A DNA stretch of 64,000 bases from Flavobacteria bacterium BBFL7. Its GTDB lineage: Bacteria > Bacteroidota > Bacteroidia > Flavobacteriales > Flavobacteriaceae. Positions 28,476-37,478 of this stretch are shown here, piece by piece. Position 1 is the stretch's first letter. The number at the start of each line of letters is the position of its first letter. The notes under the pieces are model-generated. The model saw only the letters and a program-made list of their open reading frames with translations, had not been told where the DNA came from and searched no databases. Position numbers and translations under genes: made by a program. Location of the stretch: assembly GCA_000153385.1 (NCBI GenBank), contig CH672374.1, positions 2,048,544 through 2,112,543 on the forward strand. Reading direction: 5' to 3'.

Positions 28476-29099
28476 ATGAAGAATTTATATTTAGTGTTTG
28501 TACTATTGAATATTAGTCAATGGGTGCAAAGTCAAGTTGGGATTAATACCGTTTCACCAACTGCAGAATTAGAAATAGCTGCGAGCACAGCTAATTTACC
28601 AGCACTCGAACTAGAGCCGCAAGCTGTACCTATAGGTACGGCAACTGGACAAATGGCAGTAATTGGTAATCAATTATTTATATACGATGCATCTCGTGGT
28701 AAATGGTTAAGCGTTTCTGCAACTCCGCTTGTGTTTTCACGTGGTGGTGACGTAGGTAGTCAAAGTTTAAGAATGGCTGGTAATTTAACTAATGCAAACT
28801 CTGGTGTGTTACTTCCTTATGATGGGACCATCATCGCTATTACATCAAATTCTAACACAGTAAGTGGAGTAAGCACAAATAATCTTGCTGCACCTTTTAA
28901 TGTAAGAGTTCGAGAAGGTAATGCTACTGTAGCTGGTGGTAATATAAGTTTTAACCTACTTGGAGGTACTTATAATGATACTACTGCAAATATTGATTTT
29001 AATGCTGGAAATCATATTCATGTAAGAGCCCAAAATACAGGAACGGATACTATAAGTAACCCGACTGTCACAATTTGGATAAAATGGCGAGCAAATTAA
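28476..29099 (+). CDS. Secreted protein with QVGINT N-terminal motif
   Basis: A 207-residue protein. ATG 28476 is preferred over ATG 28458 because it starts a clean signal peptide (MKNLYLVFVLLN ... VQSQ). The mature N-terminus QVGINTVSPTAELEI resembles the start of many Bacteroidota fibre-like surface proteins and of the protein at 52845-54161. The rest is N, T, G-rich beta structure ending in VTIWIKWRAN, like a trimeric or jelly-roll head domain (inference). No type IX sorting domain seen. Function unknown. Confidence 0.72.
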   Translation: MKNLYLVFVLLNISQWVQSQVGINTVSPTAELEIAASTANLPALELEPQAVPIGTATGQMAVIGNQLFIYDASRGKWLSVSATPLVFSRGGDVGSQSLRMAGNLTNANSGVLLPYDGTIIAITSNSNTVSGVSTNNLAAPFNVRVREGNATVAGGNISFNLLGGTYNDTTANIDFNAGNHIHVRAQNTGTDTISNPTVTIWIKWRAN

Positions 29100-29100
29100 T

Positions 29101-29580
29101 TTAAAAAAGCCCTTTCTCAGTAGCTTCAAAACCTTCATCTATAAGATGATTGCTTTTATTTAAAGCAGCGCCTACAGCCAGTGCATCGCAGCGTTCATTA
29201 ATAGGGTGATCGTTATGACCTTTTACCCATTGCATTTTAGGTTGTGTGCGATTAAATGATTTAATAAAGCGCTTCCATAAGTCTGGGTTCTTTACATTTT
29301 TCCACTTGCGTTTAATCCAGCCAGCAATCCAGTTTTTATTAACGGCATCACTTACATATTTACTGTCAGTAAAAACAGTAATTTGTACATCAGTCATTTT
29401 AATTTTTTCTAAAGCCTCGATTACAGCTAGCAATTCCATTCGGTTATTAGTAGTACGTCTATAGCCTTGAGAAAATTCTTTTTTATAATTTTTTCCTACC
29501 CATATCATTACAATACCATAACCGCCAGGACCTGGATTACCACGTGATGAACCATCTGTATATATGTGTACTTGTTCCAT
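29101..29580 (-). CDS. rnhA: Ribonuclease HI
   Basis: A 159-residue nuclease that cuts the RNA strand of RNA-DNA hybrids. Catalytic acids are visible: Asp in YTDGSSRGNPGPGG (~8-21), Glu in RMELLAVIEAL, Asp in FTDSKYVSDAV and Asp in NERCDALA. Its ATG overlaps the purN stop (TAATG), so the pair is cotranslated. It ends 1 bp from the convergent 28476 gene, with no terminator between. Confidence 0.96.
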   Translation of the reverse strand: MEQVHIYTDGSSRGNPGPGGYGIVMIWVGKNYKKEFSQGYRRTTNNRMELLAVIEALEKIKMTDVQITVFTDSKYVSDAVNKNWIAGWIKRKWKNVKNPDLWKRFIKSFNRTQPKMQWVKGHNDHPINERCDALAVGAALNKSNHLIDEGFEATEKGLF

Positions 29581-30143
29581 TAGGCAAGTAATTCTTCGAT
29601 GATCATAGGAAAATGTAAGTGTTCTAACTCATGTATGCGTGCGGCTAGATCATCTGCTGTATCATTTTTATAAACTGGGCACGTAAACTGCTCTATAATG
29701 GCACCTTCGTCATAATGTTCGTTCACATAATGAATAGTAATACCACTTTTTTCTTCTTTATTTTCAATAATAGCTCGATGTACATTCATGCCATACATGC
29801 CTTTTCCGCCATAATTTGGCAATAAAGCAGGATGAATGTTAATTATTTTTTTTGGAAATAATTTTACAAGATTTTCTGGTATTTTCCATAAAAAGCCCGC
29901 CAGTACTATTAAATCTGGGTTTTCAGCCTTTAATAGAGTTTCTACTTTTCCCGCTTTCGCGAAAGCGAATTTATTAAAACTCATCGCCGGAATATTATTT
30001 TTTTGAGCTCTTTCCAGCACATAGGCTTGCGGTTTATTAGATAAAACTAAAGATATTTCTACAGTTTTTTTATTGCTAAAATGGTCTATAATTGCCTGAG
30101 CGTTAGTACCATTACCAGAAGCTAGTATTACAATTTTTTTCAT
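29580..30143 (-). CDS. purN: Phosphoribosylglycinamide formyltransferase
   Basis: A 187-residue enzyme that transfers formyl from 10-formyl-THF to GAR in purine synthesis. Phosphate loop ASGNGTNAQAI (~8-18), catalytic region INIHPALLPNYGGKGMYG (Asn and His) and a late Asp in EHYDEGAIIEQ. A 16-bp palindrome encodes FAFAKAG around residue 60. First gene of purN-rnhA, divergent from acpP. Confidence 0.95.
   Translation of the reverse strand: MKKIVILASGNGTNAQAIIDHFSNKKTVEISLVLSNKPQAYVLERAQKNNIPAMSFNKFAFAKAGKVETLLKAENPDLIVLAGFLWKIPENLVKLFPKKIINIHPALLPNYGGKGMYGMNVHRAIIENKEEKSGITIHYVNEHYDEGAIIEQFTCPVYKNDTADDLAARIHELEHLHFPMIIEELLA
29952..29967. repeat. 16-bp palindrome copy 7 (inside purN)
   Basis: Exact CGCTTTCGCGAAAGCG, read in frame as FAFAKAG on the minus strand. 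Confidence 0.95.
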
Positions 30144-30260
30144 ATTTTTTTATGGCAAGCTTGTTGTAAACCACCTGATAGAGTTGAGTAAAATAACATT
30201 ATCAAATGCGATGGCAAGTTAACTCAAATAACTAAAAAGTGGTTTTATCACAAAGTTTGT

Positions 30261-30268
30261 TATTTTTG
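30261..30268 (+). promoter_or_regulatory. -7 promoter box of acpP-fabF
   Basis: TATTTTTG, a perfect TAnnTTTG, 30 bp before the acpP ATG. Confidence 0.65.
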
Positions 30269-30298
30269 CCATTCATTTAAAATTAAAATTAGAAAATT

Positions 30299-30535
30299 AT
30301 GTCAGACATTGCATCAAGAGTAAAAGCGATAATCGTTGACAAATTAGGTGTTGACGAGAATGAAGTTGTAACAGAAGCAAGTTTCACAAACGACTTAGGC
30401 GCAGACTCACTAGATACAGTTGAGTTGATCATGGAATTCGAAAAAGAATTTGATATCCAGATACCAGATGATCAAGCAGAAAACATTGCGACTGTAGGTC
30501 AAGCTGTTTCATACATAGAAGAAGCAAAAGCTTAA
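30299..30535 (+). CDS. acpP: Acyl carrier protein
   Basis: A 78-residue acidic protein that carries growing acyl chains on 4'-phosphopantetheine. The attachment Ser is in [15 protein letters not shown] (~36-50). Followed after 10 bp by fabF; acpP-fabF-rnc is a common bacterial order. Confidence 0.98.
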   Translation: MSDIASRVKAIIVDKLGVDENEVVTEASFTNDLGADSLDTVELIMEFEKEFDIQIPDDQAENIATVGQAVSYIEEAKA

Positions 30536-30545
30536 TTTACTTCAC

Positions 30546-31793
30546 ATGGAATTAAAGCGAGTAGTCATAACAGGAATGGGAGCCCTTACACCGATAGGTA
30601 ATAATCTAACGGAGTATTGGGATGCGTTAAAAGCAGGTAAGAGTGGTTGCGCTCCTATCACATATTTTGATACAGAACATTTCAAGACTAAGTTCGCTTG
30701 TGAAATCAAGAACTTTAATGTGACTGATTTCATAGACCGCAAGGAAGCTAGACGCATGGATCGCTTTGCCCAGTATGCACTGGTAGCAGGTGATGAGGCG
30801 ATAGCAGACTCAGGATTAGATATCGACTCTATAGATAAATATAGAGTCGGTGTTATCTGGGGCGCAGGAATTGGTGGTCTTGAAACATTTCAGGAAGAGG
30901 TTAAATCATTTGCTGCTGGTAACGGTACGCCTCGATTTAATCCTTTCTTTATACCTAAGATGATTGCTGATATAGCTCCGGCACATATTTCTATTAAATA
31001 TGGATTTATGGGTCCTAACTATACGACAGTATCTGCTTGTGCTTCTAGCGCAAATGCAATGCTGGATGCAGTAAATTATATTAGATTAGGACATTGTGAT
31101 GTGATTGTTACTGGTGGCTCTGAGGCTGCTGTAGCACAAGCTGGAATGGGTGGTTTTAATGCCATGCATGCCTTATCAACACGTAATGAAAGTCCAGAAA
31201 CCGCAAGTCGCCCTTTTGACGCGACACGTGATGGTTTTGTTCTAGGAGAAGGCGCTGGTGCGCTGGTTCTAGAAGATTATGAGTATGCAAAAGCTCGCGG
31301 AGCAAAAATCTATGCCGAAGTTATAGGTGGTGGTTTCTCTAGTGATGCATACCACATTACTGCGCCAGATCCTGAAGGACGTGGTGTAATTGCAGTAATG
31401 AAAAACACTCTACAAAATGCAGGTATTAATCCTGAGGATGTAGACCACATTAACACTCATGGTACTTCTACTCCATTAGGTGATGTTGCAGAATTAAAGG
31501 CTATTAAAGCAGTATTTGGCGATCATGCACCTAGTATAAGTATCAATTCTACTAAATCTATGACTGGTCACCTTTTAGGTGCTGCTGGTGCAATAGAGTC
31601 TATTGCAAGTGTTATGGCAATTAATGAAGGGATTATTCCTCCTACTATTAACCATACTACGGTAGATGAAAATATAGACCCATCATTAAGATTAGTATTG
31701 AATAAACCTGAGAAACGAGAGGTAAATGTAGCCTTGAGTAACACATTCGGTTTTGGTGGTCATAACTGCTGTATCGCATTCAGAAAACTATAA
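30546..31793 (+). CDS. fabF: Beta-ketoacyl-[ACP] synthase II
   Basis: A 415-residue condensing enzyme that elongates acyl-ACP with malonyl-ACP. Catalytic Cys in VSACASSANAM (~163), first His in NTHGTSTPLGD (~304) and second His in KSMTGHLLGAAG (~340). Length fits FabF. Second gene of acpP-fabF-rnc. Confidence 0.97.
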   Translation: MELKRVVITGMGALTPIGNNLTEYWDALKAGKSGCAPITYFDTEHFKTKFACEIKNFNVTDFIDRKEARRMDRFAQYALVAGDEAIADSGLDIDSIDKYRVGVIWGAGIGGLETFQEEVKSFAAGNGTPRFNPFFIPKMIADIAPAHISIKYGFMGPNYTTVSACASSANAMLDAVNYIRLGHCDVIVTGGSEAAVAQAGMGGFNAMHALSTRNESPETASRPFDATRDGFVLGEGAGALVLEDYEYAKARGAKIYAEVIGGGFSSDAYHITAPDPEGRGVIAVMKNTLQNAGINPEDVDHINTHGTSTPLGDVAELKAIKAVFGDHAPSISINSTKSMTGHLLGAAGAIESIASVMAINEGIIPPTINHTTVDENIDPSLRLVLNKPEKREVNVALSNTFGFGGHNCCIAFRKL

Positions 31794-31808
31794 GCGATAC
31801 TCCTATAA

Positions 31809-32549
31809 ATGAATCGATTTAAAAAAATATTCTCTTCTCGCATCTCTACAGATGACGAGACATTATCTCGTGGAATAAAAAAAATTACTGGAATAACTCC
31901 TAAGAATATTGATATTTATCGCAAAGCTTTCACACACAAGTCTATGAGCCTGAAAGATGCTGATGGTAATCCTATAAGTTATGAACGATTAGAATTTTTA
32001 GGTGATGCCATTTTAGGAAGTGTTATTGCAGAGTATATTTATAATGAAGTGCCTCATGGAGATGAAGGTTATCTTACAAAAATGCGATCTAAAATTGTAA
32101 GTAGAGAACACCTTAATGAATTAGGTTTAGATTTTGGACTTATTGATTTTGCAAAAACACAAGTTCCTGAGCGCAACTTTGGAGCAAATGTTCATGGAAA
32201 TCTTTTTGAAGCGTTAGTAGGTGCTATTTATTTAGATAAAGGATATAAGCGCACGCAAAATTTTATAAGTCGACGTGTGATTGAACCTTATGTGGATATA
32301 GAAAAACTAGAAGGTAAGGTTATAAGTTATAAGAGTATTTTAATCGAGTGGTGTCAGAAGAATAAAAAGACTTTTAATTATCACACTTATGAAGATACCG
32401 GCGTAAATGAAATCCGCCATTTTTCGGTAAAGTTATCAATTGATGATAGAGTATTGGCAAAAGCAAGAGCTACATCAAAGAAAAAGGCTGAAGAAAAAGC
32501 AAGTAAAAGAGCTTATTTTGCTCTTCAAGATAAAATTAGCACTAAATAA
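31809..32549 (+). CDS. rnc: Ribonuclease III
   Basis: A 246-residue double-strand RNA endonuclease. The signature SYERLEFLGDAILGSVI (~59-75) and the second acidic site NLFEALVGAIYLD (~137-149) form the catalytic domain; a double-stranded RNA-binding domain (~170-240, with KKKAEEKASKRAYFAL) follows. It starts 15 bp after fabF. Confidence 0.96.
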   Translation: MNRFKKIFSSRISTDDETLSRGIKKITGITPKNIDIYRKAFTHKSMSLKDADGNPISYERLEFLGDAILGSVIAEYIYNEVPHGDEGYLTKMRSKIVSREHLNELGLDFGLIDFAKTQVPERNFGANVHGNLFEALVGAIYLDKGYKRTQNFISRRVIEPYVDIEKLEGKVISYKSILIEWCQKNKKTFNYHTYEDTGVNEIRHFSVKLSIDDRVLAKARATSKKKAEEKASKRAYFALQDKISTK

Positions 32550-32668
32550 TTCTTTTTTTCGTAGGGTATAGATTTCTTAATCCTACTAGAATACTGCAAC
32601 GATAACCATTTCGTAGAAAATAGCAATTTATTAAAGATTTTTAAAGACTAATTTGTAGTTTGTCTTCT

Positions 32669-32676
32669 TAAATTTG
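32669..32676 (+). promoter_or_regulatory. -7 promoter box of the 32693 gene and pyk
   Basis: TAAATTTG, 16 bp before the ATG at 32693; the 143-bp gap after rnc gives room for an internal promoter. Confidence 0.55.
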
Positions 32677-32692
32677 TTGAGAAAGTTGAATT

Positions 32693-33181
32693 ATGGCTAC
32701 TTACAAATTGGATGGATGGGATTGTGATGAAGAGCCATATACGCTTGTGGGAATACATTCTACTATAGAGCCTTATAGAATGGCATATATGGTAAATAAG
32801 TATTTAGGATTATCTTTTAAGAGAACAGATGTTGATCAAGATGTGACCATGCCTAACTTTACTGTTCGATATCCAGTTTACAAATATGAAGATGTCGTTA
32901 ATTATAATACCTATTACTTAATTCCTAACAAATTTTGGACTACTCTTAATACTGTCACAAGTAGTGGTAGTCTTTTTGAAAGTCAAGAACAAACCGAAGT
33001 AAAAACAGTGTTAATTAAGGAGTATGCAAGAGTAGACTTCGTTATCAAAGTAGAAAAGGATCCTGAGTTTTTTCCTTTGAAAAAATTAATTAACGACTTA
33101 ACTAATATACCACATGTTATATCAGCTTATCAGCTAGATGAGCATGTAATCAAACAAAAAGATTATTTAATTTTTGAATAA
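32693..33181 (+). CDS. IPExxxVDY-like small protein coupled to pyruvate kinase
   Basis: A 162-residue soluble protein without signal peptide or catalytic motif that I recognise. Flavobacteria keep a small family of this kind (named IPExxxVDY) between rnc and pyk. The assignment rests mainly on that gene order, plus the general pattern (MVNKYLGLSFKR, YEDVVNYNTYYLIPNKFW, a late IPHVISAYQLDE). Its TAA overlaps the pyk ATG, so the two are cotranslated. Function unknown. Confidence 0.7.
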   Translation: MATYKLDGWDCDEEPYTLVGIHSTIEPYRMAYMVNKYLGLSFKRTDVDQDVTMPNFTVRYPVYKYEDVVNYNTYYLIPNKFWTTLNTVTSSGSLFESQEQTEVKTVLIKEYARVDFVIKVEKDPEFFPLKKLINDLTNIPHVISAYQLDEHVIKQKDYLIFE

Positions 33182-34611
33182 TGCCAAAAACAAAAAAGAC
33201 TAAAATCGTAGCTACATTAGGACCTGCAACTTCTTCAAAAGAAGTGTTGTTAGGTATGATGAAGGCTGGCGTGAATGTATTTAGAATTAATTTTTCACAT
33301 GCAGATCATGAGGATGTAAAAGAACGTGTTCAAATGATACGTGACCTTAATGAAGAACACGGATTTGCAACAGGTATATTAGGAGATTTACAAGGTCCTA
33401 AACTACGTGTTGGTGTCATGAAAGAAGAAGTGGTTGTAAATCCTGGCGATATTATTACTATTTCTACTGGAGAGCCATTTAAAGGTACTGCAGAACGTGT
33501 ATACATGAATTACGAGCATTTCCCTAGAGATGTAAAAGCTGGGGAACGTATTTTACTAGATGATGGTAAATTAATGTTTGAAGTAGTTTCTACTGATGGT
33601 GTTAAAGATGTAGTTACTAAAGTGATTCAAGGTGGACCACTACGTTCTAAAAAAGGAGTCAATCTACCGCAAACAGATATTTCTTTACCAGCCCTTACTG
33701 AAAAAGATGTGGTAGACGCCATATTTGCATGCGAGTTACAAGTAGACTGGATGGCACTTTCATTTGTACGTCATAGTCGTGATTTGATGGAATTACAAGA
33801 TTTAATTAAGGAACACTCAGAGCATAAAATTCCTATTATCGCTAAAATAGAAAAGCCTGAAGCAGTCACTAACATCGATAAAATTGTAGCTTATTGTGAC
33901 GGTTTAATGGTGGCTCGTGGTGATTTAGGTGTAGAGGTGCCTGCACATGAAGTACCTCTTATTCAAAAACAATTAGTTCTTAAGGCAAAACAAGCGCGTA
34001 TTCCTGTTATCATCGCTACACAAATGATGGAAACAATGATTACTAGCCTTACACCTACACGTGCTGAGGTTAATGATGTGGCAAACTCTGTAATGGATGG
34101 TGCAGATGCTGTAATGTTATCTGGTGAAACATCAGTAGGTCAGTATCCTATTCAAGTAATAGAAAAAATGACCAGCATTTGTTTATCTGTTGAAAACAGT
34201 GACTTGATTAACGTACCACATAGTGCGCCGCATATTAAAACAAAGAGATATATCACTAAATCGATATGTTATCATGCTGCAAAAATGGCTGACGAGATTG
34301 ATGCAAAAGCCATCACGACAATGACCAATAGTGGTTATACAGCGTTTCAAATAAGCGCCTGGAGACCAGATGCACATATCTTAACTTTTACTAGTAATAA
34401 GCGTATCCTTACTCAATTAAGTCTCTTATGGGGCGTTAAAGCCTTTTTATACGACCGTTTTGTAAGTACTGATGAAACTATTGAAGATGTGAATCAGTTT
34501 GCAAAAGACAAGAAATTCGTTAGAAAAGGAGATTTCTTAATCAATCTTGCAGCAATGCCAGTTACCGATAAAGGAATGGTAAATACACTAAGAGTTACTG
34601 AGATAGAATAG
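33181..34611 (+). CDS. pyk: Pyruvate kinase
   Basis: A 476-residue glycolytic enzyme (PEP + ADP to pyruvate + ATP). KIVATLGPATSS at the N-terminus, NFSHADHED, the active-site Lys in IPIIAKIEKPEAV (~220), MVARGDLGVEVP and the TQMMETMI segment are all present. A short C-terminal regulatory domain follows. Translationally coupled to the small upstream protein. Its stop codon directly abuts the stop of the convergent PAS gene. Confidence 0.97.
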   Translation: MPKTKKTKIVATLGPATSSKEVLLGMMKAGVNVFRINFSHADHEDVKERVQMIRDLNEEHGFATGILGDLQGPKLRVGVMKEEVVVNPGDIITISTGEPFKGTAERVYMNYEHFPRDVKAGERILLDDGKLMFEVVSTDGVKDVVTKVIQGGPLRSKKGVNLPQTDISLPALTEKDVVDAIFACELQVDWMALSFVRHSRDLMELQDLIKEHSEHKIPIIAKIEKPEAVTNIDKIVAYCDGLMVARGDLGVEVPAHEVPLIQKQLVLKAKQARIPVIIATQMMETMITSLTPTRAEVNDVANSVMDGADAVMLSGETSVGQYPIQVIEKMTSICLSVENSDLINVPHSAPHIKTKRYITKSICYHAAKMADEIDAKAITTMTNSGYTAFQISAWRPDAHILTFTSNKRILTQLSLLWGVKAFLYDRFVSTDETIEDVNQFAKDKKFVRKGDFLINLAAMPVTDKGMVNTLRVTEIE

Positions 34612-35115
34612 CTAAACAAAATATTCTTTTTCAAAAGCAATGAAATGAGAGACCTCAAAATTGCCATTGAAAATAGGAAAAGAGATTATCTCACAACCAT
34701 ATAAATCGCCGTTTTTGCGATAATTTACTAAGCGAGTATTAAAAGGCAACTCATCTTGAGTTGCTTTTTTTATGAGCCTTTTTGAATTACAATCCGTTTT
34801 TTCACCTTGTAATAAAGAAGGCGTGTGGTTTATTAACTCTTCAGATTTATATCCAGTCATTTTAAAAATGTTTTCAGAACAGCACTGGATTTTAAAATTA
34901 TGATCTGTAATGACTATAGAATAACCTTTATAGTGCGTATAACTATCTAAAAAATAATTAAAATGCCAGTCATATTCTTGAGCTAGGCGATTCATATGCT
35001 CTAATATATCTTTGTCTAGATCCCATAAAAGCTTCTTAATCAATTCCCAGGATAACATGGGCAGCGAGTTCACGTGGCTATTGATAACAGTATATTGGGA
35101 GTTTTCTAAAGTCAT
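34612..35115 (-). CDS. Single PAS-domain protein
   Basis: A 167-residue soluble protein. A helical N-terminal region (~20-60) precedes one PAS domain (~63-165) with the usual TDHNFKIQCCSENIFKMTGY start. The segment SLLQGEKTD resembles the LOV-domain RFLQG, but the photoactive Cys (NCRFLQG) is replaced (HTPSLLQG), so flavin photochemistry is unlikely. No kinase, HTH or cyclase domain is attached; it probably senses through partner proteins. A -7 box lies only 7 bp before the ATG. Confidence 0.8.
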   Translation of the reverse strand: MTLENSQYTVINSHVNSLPMLSWELIKKLLWDLDKDILEHMNRLAQEYDWHFNYFLDSYTHYKGYSIVITDHNFKIQCCSENIFKMTGYKSEELINHTPSLLQGEKTDCNSKRLIKKATQDELPFNTRLVNYRKNGDLYGCEIISFPIFNGNFEVSHFIAFEKEYFV

Positions 35116-35122
35116 ATACTAA

Positions 35123-35130
35123 CAAAGCTA
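35123..35130 (-). promoter_or_regulatory. -7 promoter box of the PAS gene, very close to ATG
   Basis: TAGCTTTG on the minus strand, 7 bp from the ATG at 35115; predicts a leader of only a few bases. Confidence 0.5.
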
Positions 35131-35172
35131 TGAGAAATACGACTTTTATTCCTACAACTACTAGTTAATATT

Positions 35173-36258
35173 TTAGAACATAAATTTTAATTGAACTTCA
35201 ACAAAATCAGCTTCCTCAACATCAGTATTGAGATTAGATAGCGTGATACCTAGTAAGCGCACACTTTCACGGAAACCTTCTTGTTCCATTAATTCAATCG
35301 CAGTAGCCAGTATTAAATCTTTAGTTCTTATAAAATGAGGTAGGGTTTTGCTACGTGTTTGCGTTTTAAAATCGCTGTATTTTATTTTTAAAGTAACCGT
35401 TTTACCAGCGACATCATTTTTTGCGAGTCGTTTTTCAATTTCCTCAGCTATTTGAGTAAGACGTTCTTTCATAAAAATTTCACTCGATATATTTTCAGAA
35501 AAAGTACGCTCTGCGCCTAGGGATTTTCTAATACGATCTGGTTTTACCGGACTATGGTGTATACCTCGCACAATATTATAATAGTGAGCACCACTTTTAC
35601 CAAAATGCTCTTGTAAAAACTCTAGACTGCGTTCTTTTAAATGAGCTCCTGTAAATATGCCTTGCAAGTACATTTTCTCTGCAGTGACTTTTCCTATACC
35701 GTGAAATTTTCTAATCTCTAATTCTTCTAGAAATGGAATCACCTCTTCAGGTGTTATTGTTTTTTGTCCGTTAGGTTTGTTATAATCACTAGCAATTTTT
35801 GCAACAAATTTATTGATAGAAATCCCTGCGCTGGCAGTTAATCCAGTAGTTTCATAAATGCGTCTTCTTATATCATATGCAATAACAGTAGCACTAGGAT
35901 AGTTCAACTTATTCTCTGTGACATCTAGGTAAGCCTCATCGAGTGATAAAGGCTCTACGAGGTCTGTATAGTCTAAGAATATATCTCTAATTTGAGAAGA
36001 TACCTCTCGGTATTTATCAAATCTGTGTTTCACAAAAATCAGATCTGGACATAGTTTTTTGGCCGTGATACTAGGCATGGCACTACGCACACCATATTTG
36101 CGCGCTTCATAACTTGCCGCTGCTACTACACCGCGATTATTTCCACCACCTACGGCAATAGGTTTTCCTTTTAATTCTGGAAAATCACGTTGCTCTACGC
36201 TCGCATAAAATGCGTCCATGTCTACGTGTATAATTTTGCGATCATCCAATTCGTGCAT
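35173..36258 (-). CDS. dinB: DNA polymerase IV (Y family)
   Basis: A 361-residue translesion polymerase. Catalytic acids are in HVDMDAFYASVEQRD (~11-25) and PLSLDEAYLDVT (~103-114). A helix-hairpin-helix thumb (FHGIGKVTAEKMY) and a little-finger domain follow. The usual C-terminal beta-clamp motif is not obvious; the end is VEVQLKFMF. The start is fixed by the conserved N-terminus; the -7 box is only 4 bp upstream. Divergent from the NAD-binding gene with a 32-bp gap. Confidence 0.95.
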   Translation of the reverse strand: MHELDDRKIIHVDMDAFYASVEQRDFPELKGKPIAVGGGNNRGVVAAASYEARKYGVRSAMPSITAKKLCPDLIFVKHRFDKYREVSSQIRDIFLDYTDLVEPLSLDEAYLDVTENKLNYPSATVIAYDIRRRIYETTGLTASAGISINKFVAKIASDYNKPNGQKTITPEEVIPFLEELEIRKFHGIGKVTAEKMYLQGIFTGAHLKERSLEFLQEHFGKSGAHYYNIVRGIHHSPVKPDRIRKSLGAERTFSENISSEIFMKERLTQIAEEIEKRLAKNDVAGKTVTLKIKYSDFKTQTRSKTLPHFIRTKDLILATAIELMEQEGFRESVRLLGITLSNLNTDVEEADFVEVQLKFMF

Positions 36259-36262
36259 GGTG

Positions 36263-36270
36263 CAAAATTA
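36263..36270 (-). promoter_or_regulatory. -7 promoter box of dinB, adjacent to ATG
   Basis: TAATTTTG on the minus strand with 4 bp to the dinB ATG, so transcription should start at or next to the A of ATG. Confidence 0.55.
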
Positions 36271-36290
36271 CTACCTTTAACTCTAGAAAT

Positions 36291-36956
36291 ATGTTAATGA
36301 AATATACAGCTGTTGTTATCGGTGCCACAGGACTTACGGGAAGTAGGTTAGTGGATTTATTATTTGATAATGATCAATATGAGCGTGTGATTACGCTTTC
36401 GCGAAAGCGCACTAAACTCAACCACCGCAAACACGAATCACATATCGTGGATTTATTTGATCCGGCCACTTATACTGATTTCTTAAAAGCTGATCACTTA
36501 TTTATTTGTACTGGAACGACCCAAGCCAAAACGCCAGATAAGGAGGAATACTATCGAATCGAACATGATTTACCAGTACAGGTTACCGAGGTCGCTTTGC
36601 ATAACGGCGTGCAAAAAGTCATTGCCATATCTGCACTAGGAGCAAATCCTGACAGTAAGTTTATGTACAACCGAGGCAAAGGAGAAATGGAACGTGATAT
36701 TGAGAAACTAGGTTTTAAAGAAGCATACTTTGTCCAGCCAGCATTAATAGGTGGCGAGCGAGAAGAGCAACGTAAATTTGAAAGTGCCTGGAAAAAATTT
36801 CAAAAGCTTATTGATCCTTTACTCATAGGTTTTCTTAAAAAATACCGTACTATAGAACCAGAAACAATTGCTCAATCTATGATTTATGTAGCCATTAATG
36901 GTTATGAAAAATCAAGAATAGAAAGTGATGAGTTGATTGAAATTGCTTCTCGATAG
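36291..36956 (+). CDS. NAD(P)-binding oxidoreductase (HTATIP2-like SDR)
   Basis: A 221-residue Rossmann protein. GATGLTGSRLVDLL (~12-25) is the dinucleotide-binding loop and HLFICTGTT precedes the substrate region; the family is the atypical short-chain dehydrogenases near HTATIP2/TIP30. The active-site Tyr is not clear, so it may be a binder rather than an enzyme. A 16-bp palindrome encodes TLSRKR right after the second strand, where NADP-binding basic residues usually sit. Start at 36291 or 36297. Confidence 0.82.
   Translation: MLMKYTAVVIGATGLTGSRLVDLLFDNDQYERVITLSRKRTKLNHRKHESHIVDLFDPATYTDFLKADHLFICTGTTQAKTPDKEEYYRIEHDLPVQVTEVALHNGVQKVIAISALGANPDSKFMYNRGKGEMERDIEKLGFKEAYFVQPALIGGEREEQRKFESAWKKFQKLIDPLLIGFLKKYRTIEPETIAQSMIYVAINGYEKSRIESDELIEIASR
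36394..36409. repeat. 16-bp palindrome copy 8 (inside SDR gene)
   Basis: Exact CGCTTTCGCGAAAGCG, read in frame as TLSRKR. Confidence 0.95.
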
Positions 36957-36981
36957 TATTTTTCTAATTCTTATCATACTC

Positions 36982-37025
36982 GCACATTGCGAATGAAGCT
37001 TGCGTAATGAAGCAATCTGCCAATT
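36982..37025 (+). repeat. Dispersed REP-like repeat (ATTGCGAA...GAAGCAATCTG type), copy A
   Basis: Contains CATTGCGAATGAAG and ends TGAAGCAATCTGCCAATTA. The core (TTGCGAA, then GAAGCAATCTG) recurs at 37479 and in variant form at 41426. Located just upstream of the GIY-YIG gene. Confidence 0.75.
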
Positions 37026-37077
37026 AATAAAACTCAATTCTTAATAATTGAATATCTTTCAGGCACAAGAGTTTAAA

Positions 37078-37380
37078 ATGAAACGAGGATTTGTCTATAT
37101 ACTAACCAACAAGAATAATACTACCTTGTATGTAGGTGAAACGTCCGATTTACAAGATCTTATTAAAAAACATATATCTAAATTTTATCCTAAATCGTTT
37201 TCAGCGAGGTATAATTTAAATAAGTTGGTGTATGTAGAAGCTTATCAAATGATAGGAGACGCAAAGCAGAGAGAGATCCAGCTGAAAGCAGGAAGTAGAG
37301 CTAAGAAAATTATACTTATTGAAAAAGAAAATCCAGATTGGAATGATATCTATCCAGAGATGATGAGTAAGTATTATTAG
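37078..37380 (+). CDS. GIY-YIG nuclease-family protein between dispersed repeats
   Basis: A 100-residue protein consisting of one GIY-YIG domain: VYILTNKNNTTLYVG (~5-19), then a YNLNKLVYVEAY strand and the metal-binding Glu in QREIQLKAG. The conserved Arg expected in the helix after YVG (usually LxxRxxxH) is absent (DLQDLIKKH), so catalysis may be impaired. ATG 37078 is chosen over a TTG at 37048. The gene is bracketed by REP-like repeats, a recurring pairing in Bacteroidota as I recall it. It may be a domesticated repeat-processing nuclease; this is inference. Confidence 0.82.
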   Translation: MKRGFVYILTNKNNTTLYVGETSDLQDLIKKHISKFYPKSFSARYNLNKLVYVEAYQMIGDAKQREIQLKAGSRAKKIILIEKENPDWNDIYPEMMSKYY

Positions 37381-37396
37381 TATAGTTTTTTAATAT

Positions 37397-37435
37397 CAGA
37401 TTACTTCGTCGCGCACTCCTCTTAATGTGCTGGTT
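37397..37435 (-). repeat. Dispersed REP-like repeat, inverted copy B
   Basis: Starts TCAGATTACTTCGTCGCGC, the reverse-complement form of GCGACGAAG(T/C)AATCTG, followed by ACTCCTCTTAATG. Faces copy C 44 bp downstream. Confidence 0.65.
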
Positions 37436-37478
37436 AGATTAATGCTGCATATTAGAACCGTTGCCTAACACACACAAC

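Noticed and set aside
34612-35115. LOV blue-light photoreceptor
   Set aside because: The cysteine needed for the flavin adduct is absent.
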